From NCBI RefSeq assembly GCF_031326205.1, contig NZ_CP133721.1:1922001-1986000 (forward strand): 64,000 nt of DNA, in the 5' to 3' direction. A program made the translations under genes and the position numbers. Positions 43,877-52,179 of the stretch are shown here, one piece after another. The stretch is from Flavobacterium sp. 20NA77.7 (GTDB lineage Bacteria > Bacteroidota > Bacteroidia > Flavobacteriales > Flavobacteriaceae). The notes under the pieces were generated by a model, which did not search any database, had not been told where the DNA came from, and saw only the letters and a program-made list of their open reading frames with translations. The number at the start of each line of letters is the position of its first letter. Positions within the stretch are counted from its first letter, which is position 1.

Positions 43877-43907
43877 CAAATTTATAAATTATTTATCTAA
43901 CTTACAA
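43877..43907 (-). promoter_or_regulatory. ssb promoter
   Basis: Minus strand: TTG (43907-43905), 20 bases, TAAATTTG (43884-43877). The -33 lies in the 3' end of mutY. Confidence 0.65.
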
Positions 43908-44934
43908 CCTTTTCTAAGAAATTATGAAGTACAATAGGAAACGGATAGGTTTTCAAGTCTTGTACCGAGACTGTTTTATCGGTTTTACTTGTTAGTTGCA
44001 GCTTAAAAAATTTAACATGAAGTTCTTGGTGAGATAATTTATGTACGACGTCATAACCCGAAAAATAAGTGACCACATCCCTCTCAGTTAGTTTCCATTT
44101 TTTACCAATTAAATGAATGGCTTCATTTTCATTTATGGGGGCTTCTGTTTCAATTAATGGCAATTGATATAAATTTTTCCATATATCTTTATGCACCCTT
44201 TTTTCGATTAAAATTGCATCGTTTTCATCTTGTGCCAATATATAATTGAAATAGCGTTTTTTAATTTGTGTTTTTTTAGATTTCACAGGCAATTCAGACA
44301 CTTTTTTATTTTTCAACGCAACACAACGATCATTAAAAACACAGTTTGTACAATCAGGATTCTTTGGCACACATTGCAACGCACCAAATTCCATCATAGC
44401 TTGATTAAAAAGTGCTGGGTGACTTTTATCCATCAAACTTTCGGCTAATTCTTGAAAATATTTTTTACTCGAATTTTGTGCAATATCAAGTGTGACATCA
44501 AAAATGCGAGCCAAGATTCTAAATACATTCCCATCCACTACAGCCACAGGTTCATTTGAAGAAAAAGAAGCGATTGCGGCAGCTGTATAACTACCAATTC
44601 CTTTTAACTTTAGTAGCTCATTATAAGTTTGCGGAAAAGAGGCCTTATAATCTGAAACCACGATTTTTGCAGTATGATGTAAATTTCTAGCACGGGAATA
44701 ATAGCCTAAACCCTGCCAAAGTCTAAGTATTTTTTGTTCATCAGCTTGTGCTAAATGATTAACTGTTGGAAAATTTTCTTCAAAAGCAAGATAATAAGGT
44801 AAGCCTTGATTCACTCTGGTCTGTTGTAAAATAATTTCAGAAAGCCAAATTTTATAAGCATCCTGCGTGTTTCGCCAAGGTAAATCCCTTTTATTTTGGT
44901 TATACCAATTAATTATTGTGGTTGAAAAATCCAT
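43897..44934 (-). CDS. mutY: A/G-specific adenine glycosylase MutY
   Basis: 345 residues. Removes adenine mispaired with 8-oxoguanine. The N-terminal helical domain carries SEIILQQTRVNQGLPYY with the catalytic Glu, the helix-hairpin-helix LKGIGSYTAAAIASF and the catalytic Asp in VAVVDGNVFR. The [4Fe-4S] site is C-x6-C-x2-C-x5-C (CVPKNPDCTNCVFNDRC). A NUDIX-like 8-oxoG-recognition domain follows. It diverges from the HU gene. Confidence 0.97.
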   Translation of the reverse strand: MDFSTTIINWYNQNKRDLPWRNTQDAYKIWLSEIILQQTRVNQGLPYYLAFEENFPTVNHLAQADEQKILRLWQGLGYYSRARNLHHTAKIVVSDYKASFPQTYNELLKLKGIGSYTAAAIASFSSNEPVAVVDGNVFRILARIFDVTLDIAQNSSKKYFQELAESLMDKSHPALFNQAMMEFGALQCVPKNPDCTNCVFNDRCVALKNKKVSELPVKSKKTQIKKRYFNYILAQDENDAILIEKRVHKDIWKNLYQLPLIETEAPINENEAIHLIGKKWKLTERDVVTYFSGYDVVHKLSHQELHVKFFKLQLTSKTDKTVSVQDLKTYPFPIVLHNFLEKVVS

Positions 44935-44951
44935 ATCAAAATTTAGATTTA

Positions 44952-44959
44952 CAAAAATA
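44952..44959 (-). promoter_or_regulatory. Possible -7 element of mutY
   Basis: TATTTTTG on the minus strand, 18 bases before the start. No clear -33. Confidence 0.5.
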
Positions 44960-44994
44960 ATTCATTTATGTGGTTAAATTTTAATTCATTATGC

Positions 44995-45026
44995 TTGAAT
45001 TTATCTTTTTTTAATTTGTATATTTG
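44995..45026 (+). promoter_or_regulatory. HU gene promoter
   Basis: TTG (44995-44997), 21 bases, TATATTTG (45019-45026). The leader is about 38 bases. Confidence 0.75.
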
Positions 45027-45068
45027 CACTCTCAAAAAAAATACACATAAATATTAATACGAAGAAAA

Positions 45069-45362
45069 ATGACGAAAGCAGACATCGTAGCGAAAATTTC
45101 TGAAAAATTAGGACTTGAAAAAGGAGACGTTCAAGCAACCGTAGAATCATTCATGGAAGAAGTTAAAAACTCATTAGAAAGTGGTGATAATGTTTACTTA
45201 AGAGGTTTTGGAAGTTTTATTATTAAAACTAGAGCTGAGAAAACAGGAAGAAACATTTCTAAAAATACTACAATTAAAATTCCTGCTCATAACATTCCTG
45301 CTTTTAAACCAGCAAAAGTGTTTGTAGAAAGCGTAAAAGAAAAAACAGAAGTTACAGTATAA
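45069..45362 (+). CDS. HU-family DNA-binding protein
   Basis: 97 residues, nucleoid protein that bends DNA as a dimer. Starts MTKADIVAKISEKLGLEKGDVQATVESFMEEVKNSL; the DNA-contacting arm follows in RGFGSFIIKTRAEKTGRNISKNTTIKIPAHNIPAFKPAKVF. The usual arm-tip Pro is represented by the IPAHNIPAF segment. Followed at 30 bases by the tiny basic gene, in the same direction. Confidence 0.96.
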   Translation: MTKADIVAKISEKLGLEKGDVQATVESFMEEVKNSLESGDNVYLRGFGSFIIKTRAEKTGRNISKNTTIKIPAHNIPAFKPAKVFVESVKEKTEVTV

Positions 45363-45392
45363 CATTATTATTAATTAAAAAAACTACACATT

Positions 45393-45485
45393 ATGCCAAG
45401 TGGTAAAAAAAGAAAAAGACATAAGGTAGCTACTCACAAACGTAAAAAAAGAGCGAGAGCTAACCGTCATAAGAAGAAAAAGTAG
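45393..45485 (+). CDS. Tiny very basic protein, probable ribosomal protein (bL38-like)
   Basis: A 30-residue frame starting MPSGKKRKRHKVATHKRKKR and ending in a Lys run: about two thirds Lys, Arg or His. The composition and size are those of small ribosomal proteins. A protein of this kind was reported as bL38 in the Flavobacterium johnsoniae ribosome; I recall this without being able to check the sequence. It sits 30 bases after HU in the same direction, and its stop codon lies inside the stem of the following terminator, so the pair is likely one transcript. The gene is too short for most gene finders. Confidence 0.75.
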   Translation: MPSGKKRKRHKVATHKRKKRARANRHKKKK

Positions 45486-45508
45486 TTTAAAACTACTTTT
45501 CTTTTTTT
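45478..45508 (+). terminator. Terminator of the HU-basic protein unit
   Basis: AAAAGTAGTTT and AAACTACTTTT form the stem (45478-45500), followed by C and seven T. The TAG stop (45483-45485) is within the left arm. Confidence 0.88.
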
Positions 45509-45621
45509 AAAGAAAAACGTTCATTGAAAACGGAAAATTTTACTACTAAATAGCTATATTTCTATAGTATGTCTGTTAGTATAAAATTTATCCTTCGGGT
45601 TTATACCTGTAAAAATGTTTA

Positions 45622-45649
45622 ATCCATCTATTCGCCTTAGCGAATGGAT
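45622..45649 (+). promoter_or_regulatory. Hairpin in the RNase G leader
   Basis: ATTCGC (45630-45635) pairs with GCGAAT (45640-45645) around CTTA. The outer ATCC/GGAT pair encloses a four-base bulge. It ends 15 bases before the chosen rng start, where it could serve autoregulation. Confidence 0.4.
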
Positions 45650-45664
45650 AAAAAAATATACTGC

Positions 45665-47215
45665 ATGAACAAAGAATTAATTATCAGATCAAGTTCAGAT
45701 GCTGTAGATTTTGCCTTATTAAAGGATGGAAAACTAATTGAACTTCACCAGGAAAAAGAAAAGATTGAAGGCAACACACAATTTCAAGTAGGCGATATTT
45801 TTATTGCTAAAATTAGAAAACCAGTTGCTGGACTGAATGCTGCTTTTGTAAATTTAGGGCACGAAAAAGATGCCTTTTTACATTATCATGACTTAGGACC
45901 AAATCTATCTTCACTGATGAAATTCATCAAACTTGTAAGCACAGGTAAAGCAAAAGATTATTCACTCAAAAATTTCCCTTTCGAACCAGAAATAGATAAA
46001 GATGGTATTATCACTGATATATTAAGTGCTAATCAATCTGTTTTAGTTCAAATTGTTAAAGAACCTATCTCAACTAAAGGACCAAGAATAAGTTCTGAGA
46101 TTTCTTTAGCAGGTAGGTACGTTGTTTTAGTTCCTTTTTCCGATCGCGTTTCAATTTCGCAAAAAATTAACGATAGAGAAGAAAAAGACCGATTAAAAAA
46201 ATTAGTGCAAACTATTAAACCAAAGGGATTTGGGGTTATTGTAAGAACAGTAGCCGAAGGCAAAAAAGTAGCTGAAATTGAAAAAGATCTAGAAAACTTA
46301 TTAGACCGCTGGTCTAGTATGTGCAAAAGGTTACAAACAGCTCATCATCCTTCAAAAGTACTTGGCGAACTCACAAAAGCATCTTCCATATTACGAGATG
46401 TTTTTAACGATACGTTTACCAGTGTTCAAGTAGATGATGAAGACTTGTTTTTACAAACGAAGGAGTATTTGCAAGAGATAGCTCCGGATAAAGTGTCTAT
46501 CGTAAAACACTATCAGTCAAAAGAACTGCCTCTTTTTGAGAAATATCATATCGAAAGGCAAATAAAAACCTCTTTTGGTAAAACAGTTTCTATGAGCAAA
46601 GGTGCTTATTTGATTATTGAACACACAGAAGCCTTACACGTTATTGATGTAAACTCTGGCAACCGATCAAACAAGGCATTAAGCCAAGAAGATACTGCTT
46701 TAGAAGTTAATTTAATTGCTGCTGCTGAAGTAGCAAGACAATTACGTCTAAGAGATATGGGAGGAATTATTGTTGTAGATTTCATTGATATGCAAAATCC
46801 AGACAACAGAAAAGTACTTTATGATTTCTTAAAAGAAGAAATGAGTGACGATAAGGCCAAGCATAAAATCTTGCCTCCTAGTAAATTTGGACTCATCCAA
46901 ATCACTAGACAAAGAGTTAGACCAGAAGTTAATATTAGTACAAGAGAAGACGATCCAAATGAAAACGGACAAGTTGAAGCTCCTATTTTAATTATTGACC
47001 GCATTGAAGCTAACCTTGAAAGTATTATTAAAGACCATAAAAAGGTTGTCTTGAACACGCACCCTTTTGTGGCAGCTTACCTTACAAAAGGTTTTCCATC
47101 AATACGTTCAAAATGGTTTTTTGAACATAAAAAATGGGTGAAAATTATACCTCGTGATGCTTACACGTATTTAGAATATCATTTCTTTGATAAAGAAGGA
47201 AATGAAATTGAATAA
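45665..47215 (+). CDS. rng: Ribonuclease E/G family protein (RNase G type)
   Basis: 516 residues from the ATG at 45665 (MNKELIIRSSSDAVDFALLKDGKLIELHQE), the usual family start. An upstream in-frame ATG at 45644 lies in a leader hairpin and is less likely. The S1 domain (about 35-130, GDIFIAKIRKPVAGLNAAFVNLGHEKDAFLHYHDL) carries a group-typical insert. The catalytic part has VIDVNSGNR and GGIIVVDFIDM with the metal-binding Asp residues. Endonuclease for rRNA maturation and mRNA decay. Own terminator. Confidence 0.95.
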   Translation: MNKELIIRSSSDAVDFALLKDGKLIELHQEKEKIEGNTQFQVGDIFIAKIRKPVAGLNAAFVNLGHEKDAFLHYHDLGPNLSSLMKFIKLVSTGKAKDYSLKNFPFEPEIDKDGIITDILSANQSVLVQIVKEPISTKGPRISSEISLAGRYVVLVPFSDRVSISQKINDREEKDRLKKLVQTIKPKGFGVIVRTVAEGKKVAEIEKDLENLLDRWSSMCKRLQTAHHPSKVLGELTKASSILRDVFNDTFTSVQVDDEDLFLQTKEYLQEIAPDKVSIVKHYQSKELPLFEKYHIERQIKTSFGKTVSMSKGAYLIIEHTEALHVIDVNSGNRSNKALSQEDTALEVNLIAAAEVARQLRLRDMGGIIVVDFIDMQNPDNRKVLYDFLKEEMSDDKAKHKILPPSKFGLIQITRQRVRPEVNISTREDDPNENGQVEAPILIIDRIEANLESIIKDHKKVVLNTHPFVAAYLTKGFPSIRSKWFFEHKKWVKIIPRDAYTYLEYHFFDKEGNEIE

Positions 47216-47218
47216 AAC

Positions 47219-47253
47219 TAAAAACCGCCTTTCTATTGATTGGCGGTTTTTTT
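47219..47253. terminator. Bidirectional terminator
   Basis: AAAACCGCC (47221-47229) pairs with GGCGGTTTT (47242-47250), flanked by A and T runs, between rng (+) and the lipoprotein gene (-). Confidence 0.9.
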
Positions 47254-48103
47254 ATTCTCTATCGAAAAAATTTTCCCATAAATCATATAGTCTTTTATTT
47301 TTTTCGTTGTATGTTTTCTTAAACATTAAAACCAAAGTATCTTTATCCTGAGTTGGATTTTCATAGTATCGAATCCATTCTTTACCATTACTCATTTCAG
47401 AAGTATTCTTTAACTGTTTTTCAACACTTTTTACAGGAATTAATTTATTACCCTTCCATTTATAAATTGTTTGAATACTAGTCATATACCAACTTCCAAA
47501 ATATTGATAGATTACTAAATTCCTATGTGCATTATAACTCAATTCTGAAGAAAATAAACTAATTGATTTGATACATTGATTTGATAAAGCATCATATTTA
47601 TAAATTGTCTGTTCTCTATTACCATTCATATTAGGATGTCCAAGAATTAATATTTCTGAATCTTCATCCTTATTAAAATTTTCAAAACTAAAGGATAAAA
47701 CATCGCTATCAAAAACATCCGATTTTAGTTTCTGCCATGTTTCATTTTCATATTTATAAAAATAAATATGCTGTTTATCCCAAGTGCCATTGATATCTAA
47801 AGCAAAAACATCATTTTTATTGATAAACTTTCCAATTACCACAACTCTACTTGAATCTGATTCAATAACGGAATCTAAAGGAAAAATAAGTTCATCTTTG
47901 CCTAAATTTGAAATTTTTGTTTTATATGTATTCAACAAACTATCCATATTTAGTTTGGCATGAAAAGCAGTTGGTTTAACAACAATTTCTTCAATAGTTT
48001 CCATTCGATTATCATCTTTACTTTGACAATTTTTCGAAGAACATGCATAAAAAAATACAATTACAAAAATTAAAATTATTCTCTTAAAACTTAAATTTTT
48101 CAT
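47252..48103 (-). CDS. Lipoprotein of unknown function
   Basis: 283 residues. Lipobox ends at C21 (IVFFYACSSKN). The mature part contains blocks with a beta-propeller or VCBS-like flavour: VFALDINGTWDKQHIYFYKYENETWQKL, SFENFNKDEDSEILILGHPNMNGNREQTIYKYDALSNQC and QTIYKWKGNKLIPV. The acidic NKDEDSE loop could bind calcium. I recognise no family. Transcribed in the same direction as the SIMPL protein gene, 39 bases downstream of it. Confidence 0.7.
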   Translation of the reverse strand: MKNLSFKRIILIFVIVFFYACSSKNCQSKDDNRMETIEEIVVKPTAFHAKLNMDSLLNTYKTKISNLGKDELIFPLDSVIESDSSRVVVIGKFINKNDVFALDINGTWDKQHIYFYKYENETWQKLKSDVFDSDVLSFSFENFNKDEDSEILILGHPNMNGNREQTIYKYDALSNQCIKSISLFSSELSYNAHRNLVIYQYFGSWYMTSIQTIYKWKGNKLIPVKSVEKQLKNTSEMSNGKEWIRYYENPTQDKDTLVLMFKKTYNEKNKRLYDLWENFFDRE

Positions 48104-48142
48104 TTATTTCTATAAACTAATTACTTAAAACTGAGCACTAAT

Positions 48143-48904
48143 TTATTCTAATTCATATTCTAACCTAACGGTAATTCTTGCAGATTTATTTTTACTATAC
48201 GTATCGAAATTGCCTCCATACGAATCTTCTTCAGTAGAGCCTTGACCCGTAATTTGGAATACACCCATGCTTGCCGATTTTAATTTTCCTAAATCGCCAT
48301 CTGCTGACGTTACAATTTTTTCGGCACGTTCTTTAGCGTCTTTAGACGCTTTTTGTATTAAGCTATGTTTTAAACTGGGTAAATCTGAATAGGTATATTG
48401 AATAGAATTTGAACTTAATTCAATCCCCGAGTTAATTAACTCAGAGGTTTTACTAGACACATCTTCTATACGTTTCATTAAATTCGGATTCTTTTTAGCC
48501 GAGAATGTGATCGTTTGTGACGCTTCATAGCCATCAAAAACTTGTTCGTATTTTGTACCATAATCACTATCCCCTGTCTCAATTCTTACTTCTCTAAATC
48601 GTTTGTTAAACTGTACTGCACCAAAACTAAATTCTCCTTTTTTAAAACCTTTCCCTAAAAAAAAGCGTTCTACAATTTTTTGATCGGCTATCATTTTATT
48701 GTAAGCCTCTTTAATATCAAAACTTTTAGTAGTAAAACTCCCAGACCATAAAATTTCATCTGACACAAAATCTTTAGTTCCTAATCCAATTACGGAAATG
48801 GTATCTAAATTTTCATTCCTTTTTTTAAAGGCACTGCCTAATATCATGGCTGTCAGAATGATAGAACCTCCTATGATTGCCGCTTTAATTAATTTGTTGT
48901 TCAT
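48143..48904 (-). CDS. SIMPL-domain (DUF541) membrane-anchored protein
   Basis: 253 residues. An N-terminal membrane anchor (about 8-26) is followed by the SIMPL domain: TISVIGLGTKDFVSDEILWSGSF, FSAKKNPNLMKRIEDVSSKTSELINSGIELSSNSIQYTYSDL, KASKDAKERAEKIVTSADGDLGKLKSASMGVFQITG. These proteins form periplasmic ring-like oligomers in some species; the role is mostly unknown. It is probably co-transcribed with the lipoprotein downstream. Confidence 0.9.
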   Translation of the reverse strand: MNNKLIKAAIIGGSIILTAMILGSAFKKRNENLDTISVIGLGTKDFVSDEILWSGSFTTKSFDIKEAYNKMIADQKIVERFFLGKGFKKGEFSFGAVQFNKRFREVRIETGDSDYGTKYEQVFDGYEASQTITFSAKKNPNLMKRIEDVSSKTSELINSGIELSSNSIQYTYSDLPSLKHSLIQKASKDAKERAEKIVTSADGDLGKLKSASMGVFQITGQGSTEEDSYGGNFDTYSKNKSARITVRLEYELE

Positions 48905-48963
48905 TTTTGTTCTCTTAAATGTTTAGTATTCGTATCATCACAAAACAAATGCCAGATTTGTAT

Positions 48964-49404
48964 TTAACGTTTATTTTGAAAAAATAATTGTATAAGTGCG
49001 GCGCATTCATCTTCTAACACCCCCGAAACTACTTGTGTTTTTGGATGTAATTGCGTACCTAAGGTTGTGTAGCCTCGCCTTTCGTCTTTTGCTCCATACA
49101 CGATTTTAGTAATTTGTGACCAATATAACGCTCCTGCACACATTTGACAGGGTTCTAAAGTAACATAAAGCGTACAATCTTTCAAATATTTTCCGCCTAA
49201 AAAATTGGCTGCACTTGTTATAGCCTGCATTTCAGCATGTGCTGTTACATCATGCAGTAATTCGGTTAAATTATGTGTTCTGGCAATGACTTGATTATTA
49301 ACAACCACAACTGCACCAACAGGAACTTCGCCTTTAGCAAAAGCTTCTTTAGCCTCATATAAGGCTTTTTTCATAAAATAATCGTCTGTAAAAATTGTTT
49401 CCAA
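48964..49404 (-). CDS. tadA: tRNA-specific adenosine deaminase (TTG start)
   Basis: 146 residues from the TTG at 49404, giving METIFTDDYFMKKALYEAKEAF, which matches flavobacterial TadA starts. The ATG at 49440 would put the first codons upstream of and across a -7 element (49432-49425). The zinc site is HAE in TAHAEMQAITSA with the catalytic Glu, plus PCQMC. Converts adenosine 34 to inosine in tRNA-Arg; other nucleoside deaminases look similar, so the substrate is likely rather than certain. Confidence 0.88.
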   Translation of the reverse strand: METIFTDDYFMKKALYEAKEAFAKGEVPVGAVVVVNNQVIARTHNLTELLHDVTAHAEMQAITSAANFLGGKYLKDCTLYVTLEPCQMCAGALYWSQITKIVYGAKDERRGYTTLGTQLHPKTQVVSGVLEDECAALIQLFFQNKR

Positions 49405-49424
49405 TAGGTTTGCTTTTATTCTAT

Positions 49425-49432
49425 CAAAAATA
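49425..49432 (-). promoter_or_regulatory. -7 element of tadA
   Basis: TATTTTTG on the minus strand, 20 bases before the TTG start. It lies inside the longer open frame and so argues for the TTG start. Confidence 0.55.
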
Positions 49433-49445
49433 ACAAACAATATTG

Positions 49446-49453
49446 TATTTTTG
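49446..49453 (+). promoter_or_regulatory. -7 element of dxs
   Basis: TATTTTTG, only eight bases before the dxs ATG at 49462. The RNA would start at or within a few bases of the start codon. It lies 13 bases from the oppositely directed tadA -7. Confidence 0.55.
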
Positions 49454-49461
49454 CCCTTGAA

Positions 49462-51237
49462 ATGAATAATTTACTTTCCCATATTGAAAATCCTTATGAT
49501 TTAAGGAAATTAGCACCTAATGAGCTTCCTCAATTAGCAGAAGAATTACGTCAATATATTATTGACATCGTTTCACAAAAAGAAGGTCACTTAGGAGCAA
49601 GTTTAGGCGTGGTGGAACTAACCATTGCCTTACACTATGTTTTTGATACACCAAATGATTGTCTTGTTTGGGATGTAGGTCACCAAGCGTATGGTCACAA
49701 AATACTCACCGAACGTAGAACACAATTTCCAACTTATAGGGAAAAAGGAGGTATTTCTGGATTTCCAAAACGAAGCGAAAGTAAATATGACACTTTTGGT
49801 GTAGGACACTCCTCAACTTCCATTTCTGCAGCCTTAGGAATGGCATTGGCCGCCCAAATAAAAGGAGAGTTTGACAAAAATCATATTGCAATAATTGGCG
49901 ATGCGTCGATTGCTAGTGGAATGGCTTTTGAAGCGTTAAATCATGCTGGTGTAACGAATGCTAATGTTTTAGTAATTTTAAATGACAACAGCATGGGAAT
50001 AGACCCAAGTGTTGGCGCGTTTAAAGAATACCTAACAGCTATAAAATCAGGTAAAAATCCAATAGAAAATAATGTAATTAAGTCGCTTAATTTTGATTAT
50101 ACTGGTCCAATTGACGGTCATGATTTAGAGGCTCTAGTGACCGAATTAAAAAGATTAAAAGAAACAAAAGGACCAAAATTTTTACATATTATAACTACAA
50201 AAGGAAAAGGATTAGCGTATGCTGAAGAAGACCAACTAACCTATCATGCACCAGGTAAATTTGACAAATTAACGGGTAAACTGATACGTGATGAAAATGA
50301 AAATCCTGCACCTAAATTTCAAGATGTTTTTGGACATACATTAGTTGAATTAGCAACAACAAATGAAAAAATAGTAGGTATTACACCTGCTATGCCTTCA
50401 GGGAGTTCCTTAAAATACATGATGGAAGCCTTTCCTGAAAGAGCTTTTGATGTAGGTATTGCCGAACAACATGCCGTAACCTTAGCTGCTGGAATGGCTG
50501 CACAAAATTTAGTAGTTTTTTGCAACATTTACTCTACATTCATGCAACGGGCATATGACCAAGTTATTCATGATGTAGCACTGCAAAATTTACCTGTGAT
50601 ATTTTGCCTAGACCGAGCAGGTTTTGTAGGCGAAGATGGCGCAACACACCACGGTCTTTTTGATATAGCCTATTTAAGTTGCATCCCTAATATGTTCATT
50701 TATGCACCACTAAACGAAATTGATTTACGCAATATTTTATACACTGCTTCGTTAGGATTACAACATCCTATTGCTATTCGATATCCGCGAGGGAAAGGAA
50801 CAATAACAAACTGGAAACTTCCGTTTGAAAAAATTGAGATTGGTAAAATTCGCACCTTGAAAGAAGGGAAAAAATATGCTGTAATTTCAACAGGAACCAT
50901 TAGTAATACTGTTGAAAACGCCTTAATAAAGAGTGATTCACCTGAAAATTTTGCGCATTATCATTTGGGCTGGATAAAACCAATAGATGAAGAACAATTG
51001 CATCATATTTTTACCAAATTTTCTATTGTAGTAACAGTAGAAGAAGGTGTATTATCAGGTGGTATGGGAAATACTATAAACACATTCGCAAGTAAAAATA
51101 ACTATAAAAATAAAATTATAAATTGTGGTGTTCCCGATACATTTATTGAACACGGAACCGTAAAACAACTATTTGAAGAAGTAAAATTAGATACAGAAAG
51201 TTTTATAAAAATATTTAACAACCTAAATCATGATTAA
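49462..51237 (+). CDS. dxs: 1-deoxy-D-xylulose-5-phosphate synthase
   Basis: 591 residues. First enzyme of the MEP isoprenoid pathway, using thiamine pyrophosphate to join pyruvate and glyceraldehyde 3-phosphate. TPP-binding motif GDASIASGMAFEALNHAG...NDN; catalytic His region DVGHQAYGHKILTER; transketolase domain PERAFDVGIAEQHAVTLAAGMA; C-terminal domain ending in FIEHGTVKQLFEEV. Its need for TPP links it to the TPP-regulated uptake gene in this window. It overlaps the next gene by eight bases. Confidence 0.98.
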   Translation: MNNLLSHIENPYDLRKLAPNELPQLAEELRQYIIDIVSQKEGHLGASLGVVELTIALHYVFDTPNDCLVWDVGHQAYGHKILTERRTQFPTYREKGGISGFPKRSESKYDTFGVGHSSTSISAALGMALAAQIKGEFDKNHIAIIGDASIASGMAFEALNHAGVTNANVLVILNDNSMGIDPSVGAFKEYLTAIKSGKNPIENNVIKSLNFDYTGPIDGHDLEALVTELKRLKETKGPKFLHIITTKGKGLAYAEEDQLTYHAPGKFDKLTGKLIRDENENPAPKFQDVFGHTLVELATTNEKIVGITPAMPSGSSLKYMMEAFPERAFDVGIAEQHAVTLAAGMAAQNLVVFCNIYSTFMQRAYDQVIHDVALQNLPVIFCLDRAGFVGEDGATHHGLFDIAYLSCIPNMFIYAPLNEIDLRNILYTASLGLQHPIAIRYPRGKGTITNWKLPFEKIEIGKIRTLKEGKKYAVISTGTISNTVENALIKSDSPENFAHYHLGWIKPIDEEQLHHIFTKFSIVVTVEEGVLSGGMGNTINTFASKNNYKNKIINCGVPDTFIEHGTVKQLFEEVKLDTESFIKIFNNLNHD

Positions 51238-52177
51238 AAAAGCGTGCTTTATTCTATTATTTTTTATTACATCACAATATACACAAGCCCAAATTGTTAA
51301 AACAGCCTTACCTGATACAACAGCATCGCGCTGGGAAAAGGTAAATAAAGTAGGGCTTGATTTTACTCAGATTGCTTTTGTAAACTGGTCTGCAGGGGGA
51401 AATAATTCCATTTCTGGATTAATAAAAGGTCATTTTATTAGAGCTTATAAATATAACAATATGAAATGGAATAACGAGTTGCTTATGCGCTATGGTCTCA
51501 ATAAACAAGAAAATCAAGATGTACGAAAAACGGATGATGCTTTTCTACTTAACTCCACTATAGGGTATAGAAAAGACAGTATTTCTAATTGGTTTTATGG
51601 CGGAAAATTTACTTTTCAAACCCAATTTTCTAATGGGTATAGTTATCCAAATGTAGAAAAAGCAATATCAAAACTATTTGCCCCTGCTTATGTATTTGTA
51701 GGAATAGGAGCAGAATACGCCAGAAAAGATTTAGGCTTTACTCTTTATTTGTCTCCATTAACACAGAAAACTACTATAGTTTTAGATAAAAGACTATCAA
51801 ATGAAGGTGCTTTTGGTGTTGCCAAGGCGATTTATGACACAAATGGAACGCTATTAAGAAGTGGTGGTAAATCTAGAACAGAACTTGGTACTCTTATTTC
51901 GGGTCAATTTAAAAGAGAGATTGCTAAAAATATGGTTTTAGATACACGTGCAACTTTATATACTGATTACCTAAACAAATTTGGAAATATAGATATTGAT
52001 TGGTTTTCAAATATTGAAATGACCGTGAATAAATATGTAAAAGCAAATGTAGGATTACACGTAATGTATGATGACGATATTAAATCTAAAAAAGAAGAAA
52101 ACGGTATTCAAGTAACGCGTGGACCAAGAATTCAATTAAAACAAATTATTGGTGTAGGTGTATTGTATACGTTTTAG
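51230..52177 (+). CDS. DUF3078 secreted/outer-membrane protein
   Basis: 315 residues with a signal peptide (MIKKACFILLFFITSQYTQAQ). The core WEKVNKVGLDFTQIAFVNWSAGGNNSISGLIKGHF is the DUF3078 signature, and alternating aromatic strands up to a C-terminal IGVGVLYTF suggest an outer-membrane barrel. It overlaps dxs by eight bases (ATGATTAA), so it is translationally coupled. Role unknown. Confidence 0.88.
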   Translation: MIKKACFILLFFITSQYTQAQIVKTALPDTTASRWEKVNKVGLDFTQIAFVNWSAGGNNSISGLIKGHFIRAYKYNNMKWNNELLMRYGLNKQENQDVRKTDDAFLLNSTIGYRKDSISNWFYGGKFTFQTQFSNGYSYPNVEKAISKLFAPAYVFVGIGAEYARKDLGFTLYLSPLTQKTTIVLDKRLSNEGAFGVAKAIYDTNGTLLRSGGKSRTELGTLISGQFKREIAKNMVLDTRATLYTDYLNKFGNIDIDWFSNIEMTVNKYVKANVGLHVMYDDDIKSKKEENGIQVTRGPRIQLKQIIGVGVLYTF

Positions 52178-52179
52178 TT

